From contig NZ_BAABAL010000005.1 of the NCBI RefSeq assembly GCF_039537405.1, forward strand, positions 372,001 through 436,000: a stretch of DNA of 64,000 nucleotides. Reading direction: 5' to 3'. Below, in pieces: positions 45,071 through 54,210 of the stretch (position 1 is the stretch's first letter; each line of letters opens with the position of its first letter). The DNA comes from Allokutzneria multivorans. Lineage in GTDB: Bacteria > Actinomycetota > Actinomycetes > Mycobacteriales > Pseudonocardiaceae. The notes below the pieces were generated by a model. That model was given only the letters and a program-made list of their open reading frames with translations. It was not told the origin of the DNA and made no database searches. The position numbers and the translations under genes were made by a program.

Positions 45071-45754
45071 GTGGCCGTGGCCGTCACCGACGATGCGATC
45101 CTGCGGGTCCGCTCCATGATCGCTTCCGGCGAGCTGCGCCCGGGTGACCGCCTGCCCCGTGAGGCCGACCTCGCGGAACGGCTCGGCCTGTCGCGGAACT
45201 CGTTGCGCGAGGCGGTGAAGGCGTTGTCGCTCGTGCGCGTGCTCGACGTGCGCCAGGGCGACGGCACCTACGTGTCCAGCCTGCGGGCCGACGAGCTGCT
45301 CGGCGCGCTGTCCTTCGTGCTCGACCTGCACCGGGGCGACGAGTCGGTGCTGGAGGTGCTCGAAGTGCGGCGGGTGCTCGAACCCGCGGCGGCCGCGATG
45401 GCGGCGACCAAGGCCGGTGCCGAGGACATCGCCGCGCTCGAAGCGCTGTGCGAGGAGAGCGAGCGGGCCGACTCGGTGGAACGGCTGGTCGAGCAGGACC
45501 TGGAGTTCCACCGGCGGATCGCCCAGATCTCCGGAAACGCCTACCTGGCGCGGCTGCTGGACACGCTCGCCGGTCCGACCGTGCGGGCGCGCATCTGGCG
45601 CGGCATCAGCCAGGGCGGCGCGACGGACCGGACCATCGCCGAGCACAGGTCGATCATCGCCGCCCTCGCCGCCGGGGAGCCGGAGTTGGCGCGCTCGTGG
45701 TCGACGGTGCACGTGGCGGGCGTCGAGCAGTGGTTGCGCGAGATCAGCGAGTGA
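45071..45754 (+). CDS. FadR-subfamily GntR regulator
   Basis: 227 residues: winged helix with GELRPGDRLPREADLAERLG and LSRNSLREAVKALSLVRVLD, then an all-helical FCD effector domain with the metal-ligand-type pattern D..FHRRIAQISGN and H.SIIAALAAGEPE. GTG at 45071 is chosen because a -10 box at 45018 lies inside any longer version (GTG at 44993 is in frame). It is divergent from nagA, but its promoter motif matches the fucose operon, which is its likelier target. Confidence 0.88.
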   Translation: MAVAVTDDAILRVRSMIASGELRPGDRLPREADLAERLGLSRNSLREAVKALSLVRVLDVRQGDGTYVSSLRADELLGALSFVLDLHRGDESVLEVLEVRRVLEPAAAAMAATKAGAEDIAALEALCEESERADSVERLVEQDLEFHRRIAQISGNAYLARLLDTLAGPTVRARIWRGISQGGATDRTIAEHRSIIAALAAGEPELARSWSTVHVAGVEQWLREISE

Positions 45755-45869
45755 GGTGGCGGCGGTCGGGCCGCGCAGCTTACGCCACGCTTTGACCAGC
45801 CGGAAAGGGGTTGCCTTGAGTTCCCGATGCACCCTGTTGGCCCAACGGGGCGCGAACTAGCTTCGGGCC

Positions 45870-48719
45870 ATGAGTGAGGCGCCTCCGGCGGTTGTCGGTC
45901 GCGAGCGGGAACTGGGGCTGGTCTCGGCATGCCTCGATCGGGCTGCGCGGGGTGGCTCCGCGGTGCTGGTGATCGACGGGCCGAGCGGCGCGGGCAAGAC
46001 CACGCTGCTGCGCACCGCCGCCGAGCGGGCGCGTGCGGCGGGCTTCCTGGTGCTGAGCGCACAGGCGTCGACGGTGGAGCGCGACTTCGCCTTCGGTGTG
46101 GTTCGCCAGCTCCTGGAGCCGGGAGTGCTGGTCGTCGCGGAGTCCGAGCGGCGGGCGCTGCTGTCGGGCTTGGCCGAGCCTGCGGACCGGGTGCTCGGGA
46201 TCTCCGGCGGCGCGGTCCAGGACGCTCCGGGGCCGGACGTGTACGCGACGCTGCACGGGCTCTACCACCTCGTGGTCAACCTGGCGGCGCGGCAACCGCT
46301 GCTGCTGACCGTGGACGACGTGGAACAGACCGATGTGGGCTCCCTGCGGTGGCTGGCCTACCTCGCGCGGCGGCTGGGCTCGCTGCCCGTGGCCGTGGTG
46401 ATGACGGTGGGCGCGGGGACCGGCTGGTCGGATCCGACGCTGCTCGCCGGGCTGACCGTGGACGCCACGCGGCTCACCGTAGAGGGGTTGGACCACGGCG
46501 GCTGCGAGGCGTTGATCGAGCACGAGTTCGGTGAGTCGCCCGCGTTGGAGTTCACGGCGGCGTGCCGGAGTGCGACGGGCGGAAACCCTTTCCTGGTCAA
46601 GGAATTGGCGAAGGCACTCGCCCTGGCGGGTACACGTCCGACGTCGGATTCGGCGCGGGAGCTGCACGACCTCGGGCCCGCTCAGCTCACGCGGACGGTG
46701 CTCACCCGGCTGCGGGCCCGGGACCCCGCTTTGGTCGCGGTGGTGCGCGCGGTGGCAGCGCTCGGCGAACCGGAGCTCGCGGTGGCGGCAGCGGCGGCGG
46801 AGCTGGACCTCGCCGAGGCGGGTGCGGCCGTGCAGACCCTGGTGGCCAGAGGGGTGTTCCGTGCGGGGCCGGTGCTGGCCTTCGAGCACTCCATCGTCCG
46901 GGCGGCGGTCGCGGCGGATCTGTCCACTGTGGACTACGAGCAGGCGAGCGCGCGGGCGGCGCGGTACCTCCACGACACGGGGGCGAACGCTGGCCAGATC
47001 GCGCCTCACCTGCTGCGCACGGGTGTCGCGCGCGGGGCGTGGGTGGTCGGAGCGCTGGAGCGCGCCTGCCGCGAAGCGATGTTGGGCGGGGCGCCGGATG
47101 TCGCCGCGGCCTGCCTTCGCCGGGTGCTGCGCGAACAGCTGCCGGACCGGGAGCGCTCGGCGGCGCTGTTCCAGTTGGGCATCGCGGAGCTGAGTTCGGA
47201 CCCGCAGTCCGCGTTGGACAACCTCACCGAGGCGCACGCCCGCGCGCCCGATCCGTTGGCGAGGGCGGACATCGCGGTGGCCCTCGCGCAGGAGCTGGCG
47301 GAGCGGGAGCGCTACACCGAAGCGACGGAGCTGCTGGACGCGGCGGCGAGCGAGGTCCGTCCGGTGAACCAGGACGTGGCGGTGCGGCTGGAGCTGTGCT
47401 CGGTCTGCGTCTCGCTCGACTCGCACCACGTGGTGTCGGCGCTGGCGGACCGGCTCGATCGCATTCGGGAGTACGACGACCTGCCGCCGGAGACCGTGCG
47501 CTTCCGCGACGCGTTGCTGACGTTCTTGGCGGCGGTGGACGGTGACTCGTGGGGAACGGCTTCGGCGGCGGTGACCGCGTCCTGGGCGCAGCGGGTTCCT
47601 CCGCGTTCCTGGCAGGGCACGCCGTGGGACGTCACGAGCGGCTGGCAGTACGTCTACCTGGCCATCTCGCTGATCGTGACCGAGAAGCTGGAGTTGGCCG
47701 ACCAGTACTGCTCGGAGATGCTGACCGCGACGACCGCGCTCGGGCTGTCGTTGGGCAGCGCGGCGTCGGAGGCTCTGCGCGCGCAGGCGCGGTTCCGGGC
47801 AGGGTCGCTCGCGGAGGCCGAGGACGACGCGCGGTCGGCGCTCGCGGTTCTGGACGAGATCCGCACGGGGACCAGGACCGCGACGATCTTCGCGCTGTCC
47901 ACGCTGGTCGAGACGTTGATCGATCGGGGCCGGGCCGAGGCCGCCGCGACCGAGCTGGAACAACGGGCGCTCACCGGAGAGCTGCCGCCGTCGTGGCGCT
48001 ACAACTACCTCCTGGTGTCGCGAGGACGGCTCTGGCTCGCGCTCGGTGATCCTCGGCGCGCACTCGCGGATCTGCTGGAGTGCGGGCGACGCTATGCGCA
48101 GCGCGGGATGCCGGGGCGCTCTCCGCTCGCGTGGCGGATGCTGGCGGCGCTCGCGCACCACGCGCTCGGCGAAGCCGACGCGGCGCGCGAGATGGCCGCG
48201 GTGGAGCTGGCGCACGCGAGGGAATGGGCGGGGCCGGTGCGGCTCGGAGTCGCGCTGCGGGTGTCGGGCACGGTGGCTGATGGGCCGGAGAAGCTCGCGC
48301 TGCTGATGGAGTCGGTCTGCACGCTCTCGTCGTCGACGTTTCGCCTTGAGCGGGGGTGGTCGCTGGCGACGCTGGGCGCGGAACTGGTGCGGGTGGGACG
48401 GGCCGATGAGGCTGAGCCCCACCTGCGGGCGGCCATGGAGATCGCGACGGCGTGCGGTTCCGACGCGCTCGCGACGGCGGTGCGCGATGCCCGAGGCGGC
48501 GTCGCGGTGAAGCGCTGCGCCAGCGGTGGGTTGACGCCGCACGAACGCAGGATCGCGGACCTGGCCGTGCGGGGCATGACCAACCGCGAGATCGCCGAAG
48601 CGTTCCTGGTGACGCGGCGCGCGGTGGAGCAGCACCTCACGCACGTCTACCGCAAGCTCGGCATCAACCGGCGCTCGCAGCTCGGAATCGCCCTCCAGCG
48701 AACGGATCTCGGCCAGTAG
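45870..48719 (+). CDS. Large LuxR-family ATPase regulator (LAL type)
   Basis: 949-residue transcription factor. N-terminal AAA/STAND module: VVGRERELGLVSACLD, P-loop GPSGAGKT at 37-44, Walker B LLLTVDDVEQ near 150. The middle 550 residues are helical, TPR-like repeats. C-terminal LuxR helix-turn-helix: LTPHERRIADLAVRGMTNRE, then RRAVEQHLTHVYRKLGINRR. Such LAL regulators often activate carbohydrate or secondary-metabolism genes, but no target is evident beside it. ATG at 45870. Confidence 0.93.
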   Translation: MSEAPPAVVGRERELGLVSACLDRAARGGSAVLVIDGPSGAGKTTLLRTAAERARAAGFLVLSAQASTVERDFAFGVVRQLLEPGVLVVAESERRALLSGLAEPADRVLGISGGAVQDAPGPDVYATLHGLYHLVVNLAARQPLLLTVDDVEQTDVGSLRWLAYLARRLGSLPVAVVMTVGAGTGWSDPTLLAGLTVDATRLTVEGLDHGGCEALIEHEFGESPALEFTAACRSATGGNPFLVKELAKALALAGTRPTSDSARELHDLGPAQLTRTVLTRLRARDPALVAVVRAVAALGEPELAVAAAAAELDLAEAGAAVQTLVARGVFRAGPVLAFEHSIVRAAVAADLSTVDYEQASARAARYLHDTGANAGQIAPHLLRTGVARGAWVVGALERACREAMLGGAPDVAAACLRRVLREQLPDRERSAALFQLGIAELSSDPQSALDNLTEAHARAPDPLARADIAVALAQELAERERYTEATELLDAAASEVRPVNQDVAVRLELCSVCVSLDSHHVVSALADRLDRIREYDDLPPETVRFRDALLTFLAAVDGDSWGTASAAVTASWAQRVPPRSWQGTPWDVTSGWQYVYLAISLIVTEKLELADQYCSEMLTATTALGLSLGSAASEALRAQARFRAGSLAEAEDDARSALAVLDEIRTGTRTATIFALSTLVETLIDRGRAEAAATELEQRALTGELPPSWRYNYLLVSRGRLWLALGDPRRALADLLECGRRYAQRGMPGRSPLAWRMLAALAHHALGEADAAREMAAVELAHAREWAGPVRLGVALRVSGTVADGPEKLALLMESVCTLSSSTFRLERGWSLATLGAELVRVGRADEAEPHLRAAMEIATACGSDALATAVRDARGGVAVKRCASGGLTPHERRIADLAVRGMTNREIAEAFLVTRRAVEQHLTHVYRKLGINRRSQLGIALQRTDLGQ

Positions 48720-48730
48720 ACGCACGAGAG

Positions 48731-48760
48731 GGCAGGCGCCCTCGGGGAAGGACGCCTGCC
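48731..48760. terminator. Convergent hairpin after LAL regulator
   Basis: GGCAGGCG pairs with CGCCTGCC across a 14-base loop, between the convergent regulator and the small secreted protein gene. Confidence 0.6.
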
Positions 48761-48788
48761 GCTCGTTGCCGTGCTTACCGGACAGTGC

Positions 48789-49103
48789 TCAGAGAACGAT
48801 GACGGTCTTGGCCACCAGCGAGCCGTCCACCTTGAAGCACAGCACCTTCACCTTGACGCCGGCGACCAGCTTGCCGGTGATCTCGGTGGCGGAGTTGAGC
48901 TTCACCGACGCGGAGGCACCCGTGCTGAGCTTGACGTTCAGCTTGCCCGCGCTCACCGAGACCACGGTCGCGCTGTCCAGCACGATCTCGGCGGAGGCGG
49001 TTGCGGTGCTCCCGGCGGCAGGGGCCGCGAGCGCGGTGCCCGCACCGAGCAGAACCGCGCCGGAAACGGTGATCGCGGCGAGAAACTTCGCGGAAATCGA
49101 CAT
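48789..49103 (-). CDS. Small secreted beta-rich protein, unknown
   Basis: 104 residues: signal peptide MSISAKFLAAITVSGAVLLG with cleavage near ALAA-PA, then a mature part rich in Val, Ser and Thr (SATVVSVSAGKLNVKLSTGA) with one Cys. The pattern of alternating hydrophobic residues suggests a small beta barrel. No family recognised. ATG at 49103 is clear (GGAGTGGGGAC upstream). Confidence 0.7.
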   Translation of the reverse strand: MSISAKFLAAITVSGAVLLGAGTALAAPAAGSTATASAEIVLDSATVVSVSAGKLNVKLSTGASASVKLNSATEITGKLVAGVKVKVLCFKVDGSLVAKTVIVL

Positions 49104-49263
49104 GTCCCCACTCCTTGCAGTTGAAGAGCTGCTTGCCAGTGCCCGGCAATGGTGAATCGCGAAAACCGTTGCTAACAACGGAGAAAGCCGAAGCACTGGG
49201 GGCTGTCGATCACCGCTTCGGTACCGGTGTCCTCCTTCGGTATCCCGCAGGTGCCCGCAGGTC

Positions 49264-49800
49264 TCAGCAGTTGTTGCTGCGGAGGTTGAACGGGCGGTTG
49301 GGGTTCATCGTGTACTCGACGCCGTTGAAGATGGGCTTGACCCATTCCCCGTTCTCGCCGTTGTTGTTGCCGTTGGCGTCGCGGAGCAGCTCGTAGTGCA
49401 GGTGCGCGACGCTGGTGTTGACCTTGCCGACGGTGCCGATGCGCTGGCCGCGCAGCACGCGGTCGCCGACGTTGACCGTACGAATGCTCATGTGCAGGTA
49501 GAGCGTGAACCAGCCGTCGCCGTGGTTGATCTCCACGCCGCCCGAGCGCGGGTGGATCTCGTTGACCACGCCCGGCGCGGCGGCGACCACGTGCGCGCCC
49601 TCGGTCGGGCCGTTGACGTTGAACATGTCGATCTTCTTGTCGTCGGGCGCGTGCCCGGCGTAGGTGGTCATCGCCCAGACCTGGCCGCAGGCGAACGGCA
49701 ACTGGAAGTTCGGGCGCGGAGCGGCGGAAGCGTTGGCGCTCAACAAGGTCAGGGACAGCACGCTGGCGGCGGCCAGCGCGAGGACAGGGTGCTTCTTCAT
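49264..49800 (-). CDS. Secreted M23 family peptidase
   Basis: 178 residues: signal peptide MKKHPVLALAAASVLSLTLL ending near ASA-AP, then an LytM-type domain with YAGHAPDDKKIDMFN (first zinc His and Asp), GVEINHGDGWFTLYLHMS and the catalytic VAHLHYELL. Zinc enzymes of this family cut peptidoglycan cross-bridges. A C-terminal Cys (NNC) may pair with Cys near FACGQ. Standing alone between secreted and fucose genes. Confidence 0.92.
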   Translation of the reverse strand: MKKHPVLALAAASVLSLTLLSANASAAPRPNFQLPFACGQVWAMTTYAGHAPDDKKIDMFNVNGPTEGAHVVAAAPGVVNEIHPRSGGVEINHGDGWFTLYLHMSIRTVNVGDRVLRGQRIGTVGKVNTSVAHLHYELLRDANGNNNGENGEWVKPIFNGVEYTMNPNRPFNLRSNNC

Positions 49801-49911
49801 GTGGGCTCCTCGGCAGGGGTGGGGGCCTGCCAACCAGGTTGTGACCTGGGCCGCAACGGGTCAAGGAAGCGGAGATCCCGTTTGAACAGAGCCGAAACTC
49901 TTGCGGAACCG

Positions 49912-50742
49912 CTAGCCGATCCGGTACGCCCGCGCCGCGTTTCCGGTGAAGATCGCATGCTGCTCGTCAGGCGAAAGCTCCGCAGTGAGCGAACGCGCGG
50001 CGGCGACGACCTCGGAGTGCTCGGCGGCCAGCAGGCACACCGGCCAGTCCGAACCGAACATCAACCGCTCGGGCCCGAAAGCCTCCAGCACCACGTCGAA
50101 GTACGGGCGCAGATCGCTGACCGTCCACTGTGTCCAGTCAGCTTCGGTGACGAGACCGGAGAGCTTGCACGACACGTTCTCGTTGAGCGCCAGAGCCCGG
50201 ATGTTCTCCGCCCACGGGTAAAGCCGCCCGGAAGCAACCGGCGGCTTCGAGCAGTGATCGAGCACGAAGTGCGTCGACGGCAGCGCAGAAGCGGTCTCCA
50301 CGGCAGCCGGAATCTGATGCGGCAACGTCAACAACTCGTAGACGAGACCGTTGTCGGACACCGCCGACAAACCGCGCCGCACATCGCGCCGGCACAGCCA
50401 ACGAGGGTTGCGCTCCCCCTGAACCTGATGCCGAATCCCCCGCAACCAGGAACCGCCGCATCCGTCCACATAGGACTGAAGGCGATCGCCGACGTCCGGA
50501 GCCGTCAGGTCCACCCAGCCCACGACGGCGCCAACGAGGTCGGATTCTGCCGCCAGAGCAAGGAATTCCGGCGTCTCCTCCGCGACGGTGACGGTCTGCA
50601 CGAGCACGGTCGCGGTAACGTCGGGAGCCGCCGCGCGCAGATCCGCGACGCCGAAGTTCCGGCGCAACGGACGCATGGCGCCGGTGATCCACGCCTGATC
50701 GCGCACGCCCAGGTCCCAGAAGTGCTGATGTGCGTCGATCAT
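49912..50742 (-). CDS. Amidohydrolase, probable L-fuconolactonase
   Basis: 276-residue TIM-barrel hydrolase starting MIDAHQHFWDLGVRDQAWIT, the HxH metal motif; later HFVLDHCSKPP, LSGLVTEADW and LMFGSDWPVC give the other ligands (His and Asp). The family hydrolyses sugar lactones and similar compounds. Last gene of the fucose operon, its start overlapping the dehydrogenase stop (ATGA). The role, opening L-fuconolactone, follows from the full gene set. Confidence 0.85.
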   Translation of the reverse strand: MIDAHQHFWDLGVRDQAWITGAMRPLRRNFGVADLRAAAPDVTATVLVQTVTVAEETPEFLALAAESDLVGAVVGWVDLTAPDVGDRLQSYVDGCGGSWLRGIRHQVQGERNPRWLCRRDVRRGLSAVSDNGLVYELLTLPHQIPAAVETASALPSTHFVLDHCSKPPVASGRLYPWAENIRALALNENVSCKLSGLVTEADWTQWTVSDLRPYFDVVLEAFGPERLMFGSDWPVCLLAAEHSEVVAAARSLTAELSPDEQHAIFTGNAARAYRIG

Positions 50743-51719
50743 GACGGCACCGGCGCGTCCGGGCGCAGCAGCCCTTCGGACTTCAACGCCGCCCAGCACT
50801 CCGAGGGCACGGGCGAGGCGAACAACCGCGCGTTCTCCGCCATCTGCGAAGCCGTCCGCGCGCCGATCACCACCGAAGCCACCGCCGGATGCCCCAACGG
50901 GAACTGCAAAGCCGCTTGCGGGAGCGTCACATCGAACCGGCCGCACACCTCCGCCATCTGCCGCGCGCGATCGATCAGCGCTGGCGGAGCCGCCGAGTAG
51001 TTGTACGTCGCATCGGGCGCCACAACCGGCCGAGCCAGGATTCCCGAGTTGAACACGGCCGCAGCGACCACGGACACCTGGCGCTCCGAACAGAGCGGAA
51101 GCAGCTCGTCCAACGCGGACTGTTCGAGCAACGTGTAGCGCCCGGCCAGCATCACCACGTCCACCGAGGTCTCCGCGACCAAGCGCGCCAGCATCTGCCA
51201 CTGGTTCATGCCAGCACCGATCGCCCCAACCAAACCCTGAGCGCGCAGCGAAGCCAACGCGGGCAGCGCTTCGCCGACAGCCTGGTCCCAGTGGTCGTCG
51301 GGATCGTGCAGGAACAGGATGTCCGCCCGCGAAACCCCCAGTCTGTCCAAAGAGGACTCGACGGAGGCGAGCACTCCGGCAGCACTGAAGTCCCACACCC
51401 GCCGATGCGTTGCGGGCACGGCGAATCCGTTCGCCATGTCGTCCCCCACCACCGGGATGGGCTCCAACCGACGACCGACCTTGGTGGAGATCACGAAGTC
51501 CGATGCCGACGCCAGAGCCTTGCCCAGCCGCCGCTCCGAGACGCCGAGCCCGTAGTGCGGGGCCGTGTCGAAGTACGAGACGCCCGCGTCCAGCGCCGCC
51601 GCGACCGCCCCCGCGGCGACCTCCTCGGAGACCGACCGGTAGAGGCCCGCCATCGGCGCCGCACCGAAGCCCAGGGTGCTCACCTGGACTTCGGTGCGTC
51701 CCAAGCGGACTCGGCGCAC
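50739..51719 (-). CDS. Aldo/keto reductase, probable L-fucose 1-dehydrogenase
   Basis: 326-residue AKR with FDTAPHYGLGVSERRLGKAL (catalytic Asp and Tyr), VISTKVGRR (Lys) and ILFLHDPDD (His). This is the D-threo-aldose 1-dehydrogenase branch, which oxidises L-fucose to the lactone. GTG start at 51719, two bases after the permease stop. The frame is open upstream, but that part belongs to the permease. Confidence 0.88.
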   Translation of the reverse strand: MRRVRLGRTEVQVSTLGFGAAPMAGLYRSVSEEVAAGAVAAALDAGVSYFDTAPHYGLGVSERRLGKALASASDFVISTKVGRRLEPIPVVGDDMANGFAVPATHRRVWDFSAAGVLASVESSLDRLGVSRADILFLHDPDDHWDQAVGEALPALASLRAQGLVGAIGAGMNQWQMLARLVAETSVDVVMLAGRYTLLEQSALDELLPLCSERQVSVVAAAVFNSGILARPVVAPDATYNYSAAPPALIDRARQMAEVCGRFDVTLPQAALQFPLGHPAVASVVIGARTASQMAENARLFASPVPSECWAALKSEGLLRPDAPVPS

Positions 51720-51721
51720 GG

Positions 51722-52693
51722 CTAGTCCTGCGCCTTGCCGGAGGTCAACCGCGCCAGCATCAACGCGATGAGGATGATCGCGCCGTAGATGGCCTGGATC
51801 CAGTGCGGCGAGACCCCGCCCAGCGTCAGGATGTTCTCGATCAGCCCGAGCGCCAGCACACCGGTCAGCGCCCCGAAGAGCGTGCCCTTGCCGCCGTCGA
51901 GGCTGACCCCGCCGATCACCGCGGCGGCGAACACCGTGAAGATCATCCCCTGGCCCTGCGCCGGACCGACCGACCCGAGCCGACCGGTCATCAGCAGCCC
52001 GGCCAGCGCCGCCAGCAGGCTGGCGATGATCAGCACCGTCCACAGCACGCGCTCGGTGCGGATGCCCGCCGCGCGAGCCGCCTCGACGTTGCCGCCGATC
52101 GCGTAGATCGAGCGCCCCTGCCGGAAGTACGCCAGCGCCACGATGCCCAGCACGAAGGCCACCAGGCAGATCAGCACCGACGCGGGCAGGCCGAACCACC
52201 GCGCGCTGCCGAGGTAGGTGAACGACAGCGGCACCTCGAACAGGTTCTGCCCCTCGGTGAAGCCGATCTGCAAGCCCCGCAACACCGTCAGCATGCCCAG
52301 CGTCACGATGAACGCCGACAGCTGGAGCTTGAGGATCAGGAACCCGTTGAACGCGCCGATCACCACACCGATCAGCAGGCACAGCGGGATCGCCGTCCAC
52401 TCCGGCAGCTCGATGCCGAGCCCGTGCGCGGACGCCGGGATGATCAGCCCTAGCGCCAGCGCGGGAGCGAGACCGATCGTGGACTCCAGCGACAGGTCGA
52501 TCTTGCCGCTGATCAGCACGAGCGCCTGGCCGAGCACCAGCAAGCTCAGCTCGGTGCGCTGTTGCAGCACATTGGTCAGGTTGTCCGCGCTGAGGAACAC
52601 CGGGTCCACCAGCGCTCCGACGATCATCAGCACGACGATCGCCGGGAGCAGCGCCAGATCCCGGAAGCGGGCGAACCGCAACGTCTTGGTCAT
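51722..52693 (-). CDS. Ribose-type ABC permease (fucose operon)
   Basis: 323-residue RbsC-like permease with about ten membrane segments; GSVGPAQGQGMIFTVFAAAV and IGGVSLDGGKGTLFGALTG are the conserved cytoplasmic region. ATG at 52693 overlaps the ATPase stop. With the ATPase and binding protein it forms a CUT2 importer, likely for L-fucose. Confidence 0.93.
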   Translation of the reverse strand: MTKTLRFARFRDLALLPAIVVLMIVGALVDPVFLSADNLTNVLQQRTELSLLVLGQALVLISGKIDLSLESTIGLAPALALGLIIPASAHGLGIELPEWTAIPLCLLIGVVIGAFNGFLILKLQLSAFIVTLGMLTVLRGLQIGFTEGQNLFEVPLSFTYLGSARWFGLPASVLICLVAFVLGIVALAYFRQGRSIYAIGGNVEAARAAGIRTERVLWTVLIIASLLAALAGLLMTGRLGSVGPAQGQGMIFTVFAAAVIGGVSLDGGKGTLFGALTGVLALGLIENILTLGGVSPHWIQAIYGAIILIALMLARLTSGKAQD

Positions 52694-54210
52694 TCGTCCG
52701 CTCCCTGCTCCGCAGAAACACCCTCGATCGCGGCGACCAGTTCCCCGTCGGTCCACCCGCGCGGGAAGCTCGCCGTCACCTCACCGTGGAACATCACCAG
52801 CACCCGGTCGCACGGCCGCAGGTCGTCCAGCTCGTCGGAGATCACCAGCACCGCCGTGCCCTCCCCCGCGACCCGATCGACCACGCCCAGCAACGATTCC
52901 TTCGAGCGCACGTCGACGCCCGCGGTCGGATCGGTCAGCACCAGCAAGGCTGGATCGCTGGACAGCGCTCGCGCCATCACGACCTTCTGCTGGTTGCCGC
53001 CGGACAGTCCGGACACCGGCTGCGACGGCCCGGAGGTCTTGATCCCGAGGTCGGCGATCATGCGTTCCGCGACGGTGCGCTGGCGGGTGGGCGAGATCGC
53101 GCCGAAGCGGCCAAGCCGATCAGTGATCGGCAGCGTGGCGTTCTCACCCACCCCCAGCGTCGGGACCAGCCCCTCCTTGTGCCGATCCTCAGGCACGAAG
53201 CCGATCCCCGCCTTCAACGCGTCGGGCACGCTGCCCGACCGCACCGCTGTCCGTCCAACGTGGACGGTCCCGGACGAGACCTTGCGCAGGCCGACGACAG
53301 CCTCACCCAGCTCCACCTTGCCGCTACTGGCCGAACCTGCGATGCCGACGACCTCCCCGGCGCGAATCGTAAGATCAACACCAAAGAATGCTTCCGATCG
53401 GAGCCCGGAGACCGAGAGCACGACCGGCGCGTCATCAGCCAGCGAAGGCCGCGTGTGCCCGACGCGCAAACCCGCCGCATCGCCGGTCATCGCCGCCACC
53501 AGGCTGTCGGTGGACAGCTCAGCGACAGGGCTGGTGAGCACGTGCCGCGCGTCGCGGAACACCGTCACCGTCTGGCAGATCTCGAAGATCTCCTGGAGGT
53601 GGTGGGAGATGAAGAGGAACGTCACCCCCGAGGCTTGGAGCCCGCGCATCCGCTCGAAGAGCCGTTCGATCGCCGGACCGTCCAGCTGGGCAGTCGGTTC
53701 GTCGAGGATGATGAACCGCGCCCCGAAGGACAGCGCCCGCGCGATCTCCACGAGCTGCCGCTGCTCCACCGTCAGGTCGGCGGCGGGGCGAGCGGGATCG
53801 ACGTCGACGCCGTAGCTGGCCAGCACCTCAGAAGCCTTGGTGCGCAAGGACTTCCACCTGATCAGCGAGCGGCGCTCCAACGATTGCCGGTTGATGAACA
53901 GGTTCTCCGCGACGGTGAGCGCCGGGATGATCGTCGATTTCTGGTAGACGCAGGCGACCTTGCGCCGCCACGCGTCGCGGTCGGCCAGCGCGGGCGCCGG
54001 GTCACCGCCGAAGGTGACCGAACCGGCGTCCGCGCGGTTGAGCCCGGTCAGGATGGACACCAAGGTCGACTTGCCCGCGCCGTTGCGCCCGACGAGCGCG
54101 TGCGACTCCCCGTCAGCGACGGTGATCCCCACGTCGTCGAGCGCGACGGTGGAGCCGTACCGCTTGGTCACCCCTGTTGCTCTGACGGCTGTTGCTTGAA
54201 GGGCGGTCAT
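52690..54210 (-). CDS. Ribose-type ABC ATPase (two domains)
   Basis: 506-residue RbsA/MglA-type protein with two ATP cassettes. First: Walker A GRNGAGKST, signature LTVEQRQLVEIARAL (LTVEQ, a variant of LSxGQ) and ILDEPTAQLD. Second: a non-canonical P-loop GSASSGKVELGE, intact SGLSGGNQQKVVMARAL and VLTDPTAGVDV with Asp where Glu is usual. The weak second site is normal for this family. ATG at 54210 directly follows the binding-protein stop. Confidence 0.93.
   Translation of the reverse strand: MTALQATAVRATGVTKRYGSTVALDDVGITVADGESHALVGRNGAGKSTLVSILTGLNRADAGSVTFGGDPAPALADRDAWRRKVACVYQKSTIIPALTVAENLFINRQSLERRSLIRWKSLRTKASEVLASYGVDVDPARPAADLTVEQRQLVEIARALSFGARFIILDEPTAQLDGPAIERLFERMRGLQASGVTFLFISHHLQEIFEICQTVTVFRDARHVLTSPVAELSTDSLVAAMTGDAAGLRVGHTRPSLADDAPVVLSVSGLRSEAFFGVDLTIRAGEVVGIAGSASSGKVELGEAVVGLRKVSSGTVHVGRTAVRSGSVPDALKAGIGFVPEDRHKEGLVPTLGVGENATLPITDRLGRFGAISPTRQRTVAERMIADLGIKTSGPSQPVSGLSGGNQQKVVMARALSSDPALLVLTDPTAGVDVRSKESLLGVVDRVAGEGTAVLVISDELDDLRPCDRVLVMFHGEVTASFPRGWTDGELVAAIEGVSAEQGADE

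Noticed and set aside
45780..48725. 981-codon minus-strand frame opposite the LuxR-type regulator
   Set aside because: Arg/His-rich shadow composition without motifs; the plus-strand gene has clear P-loop and HTH.
49801..49911. Possible c-di-AMP (ydaO) riboswitch before the M23 peptidase
   Set aside because: Such elements often precede wall hydrolases, but the conserved motifs are not seen here.
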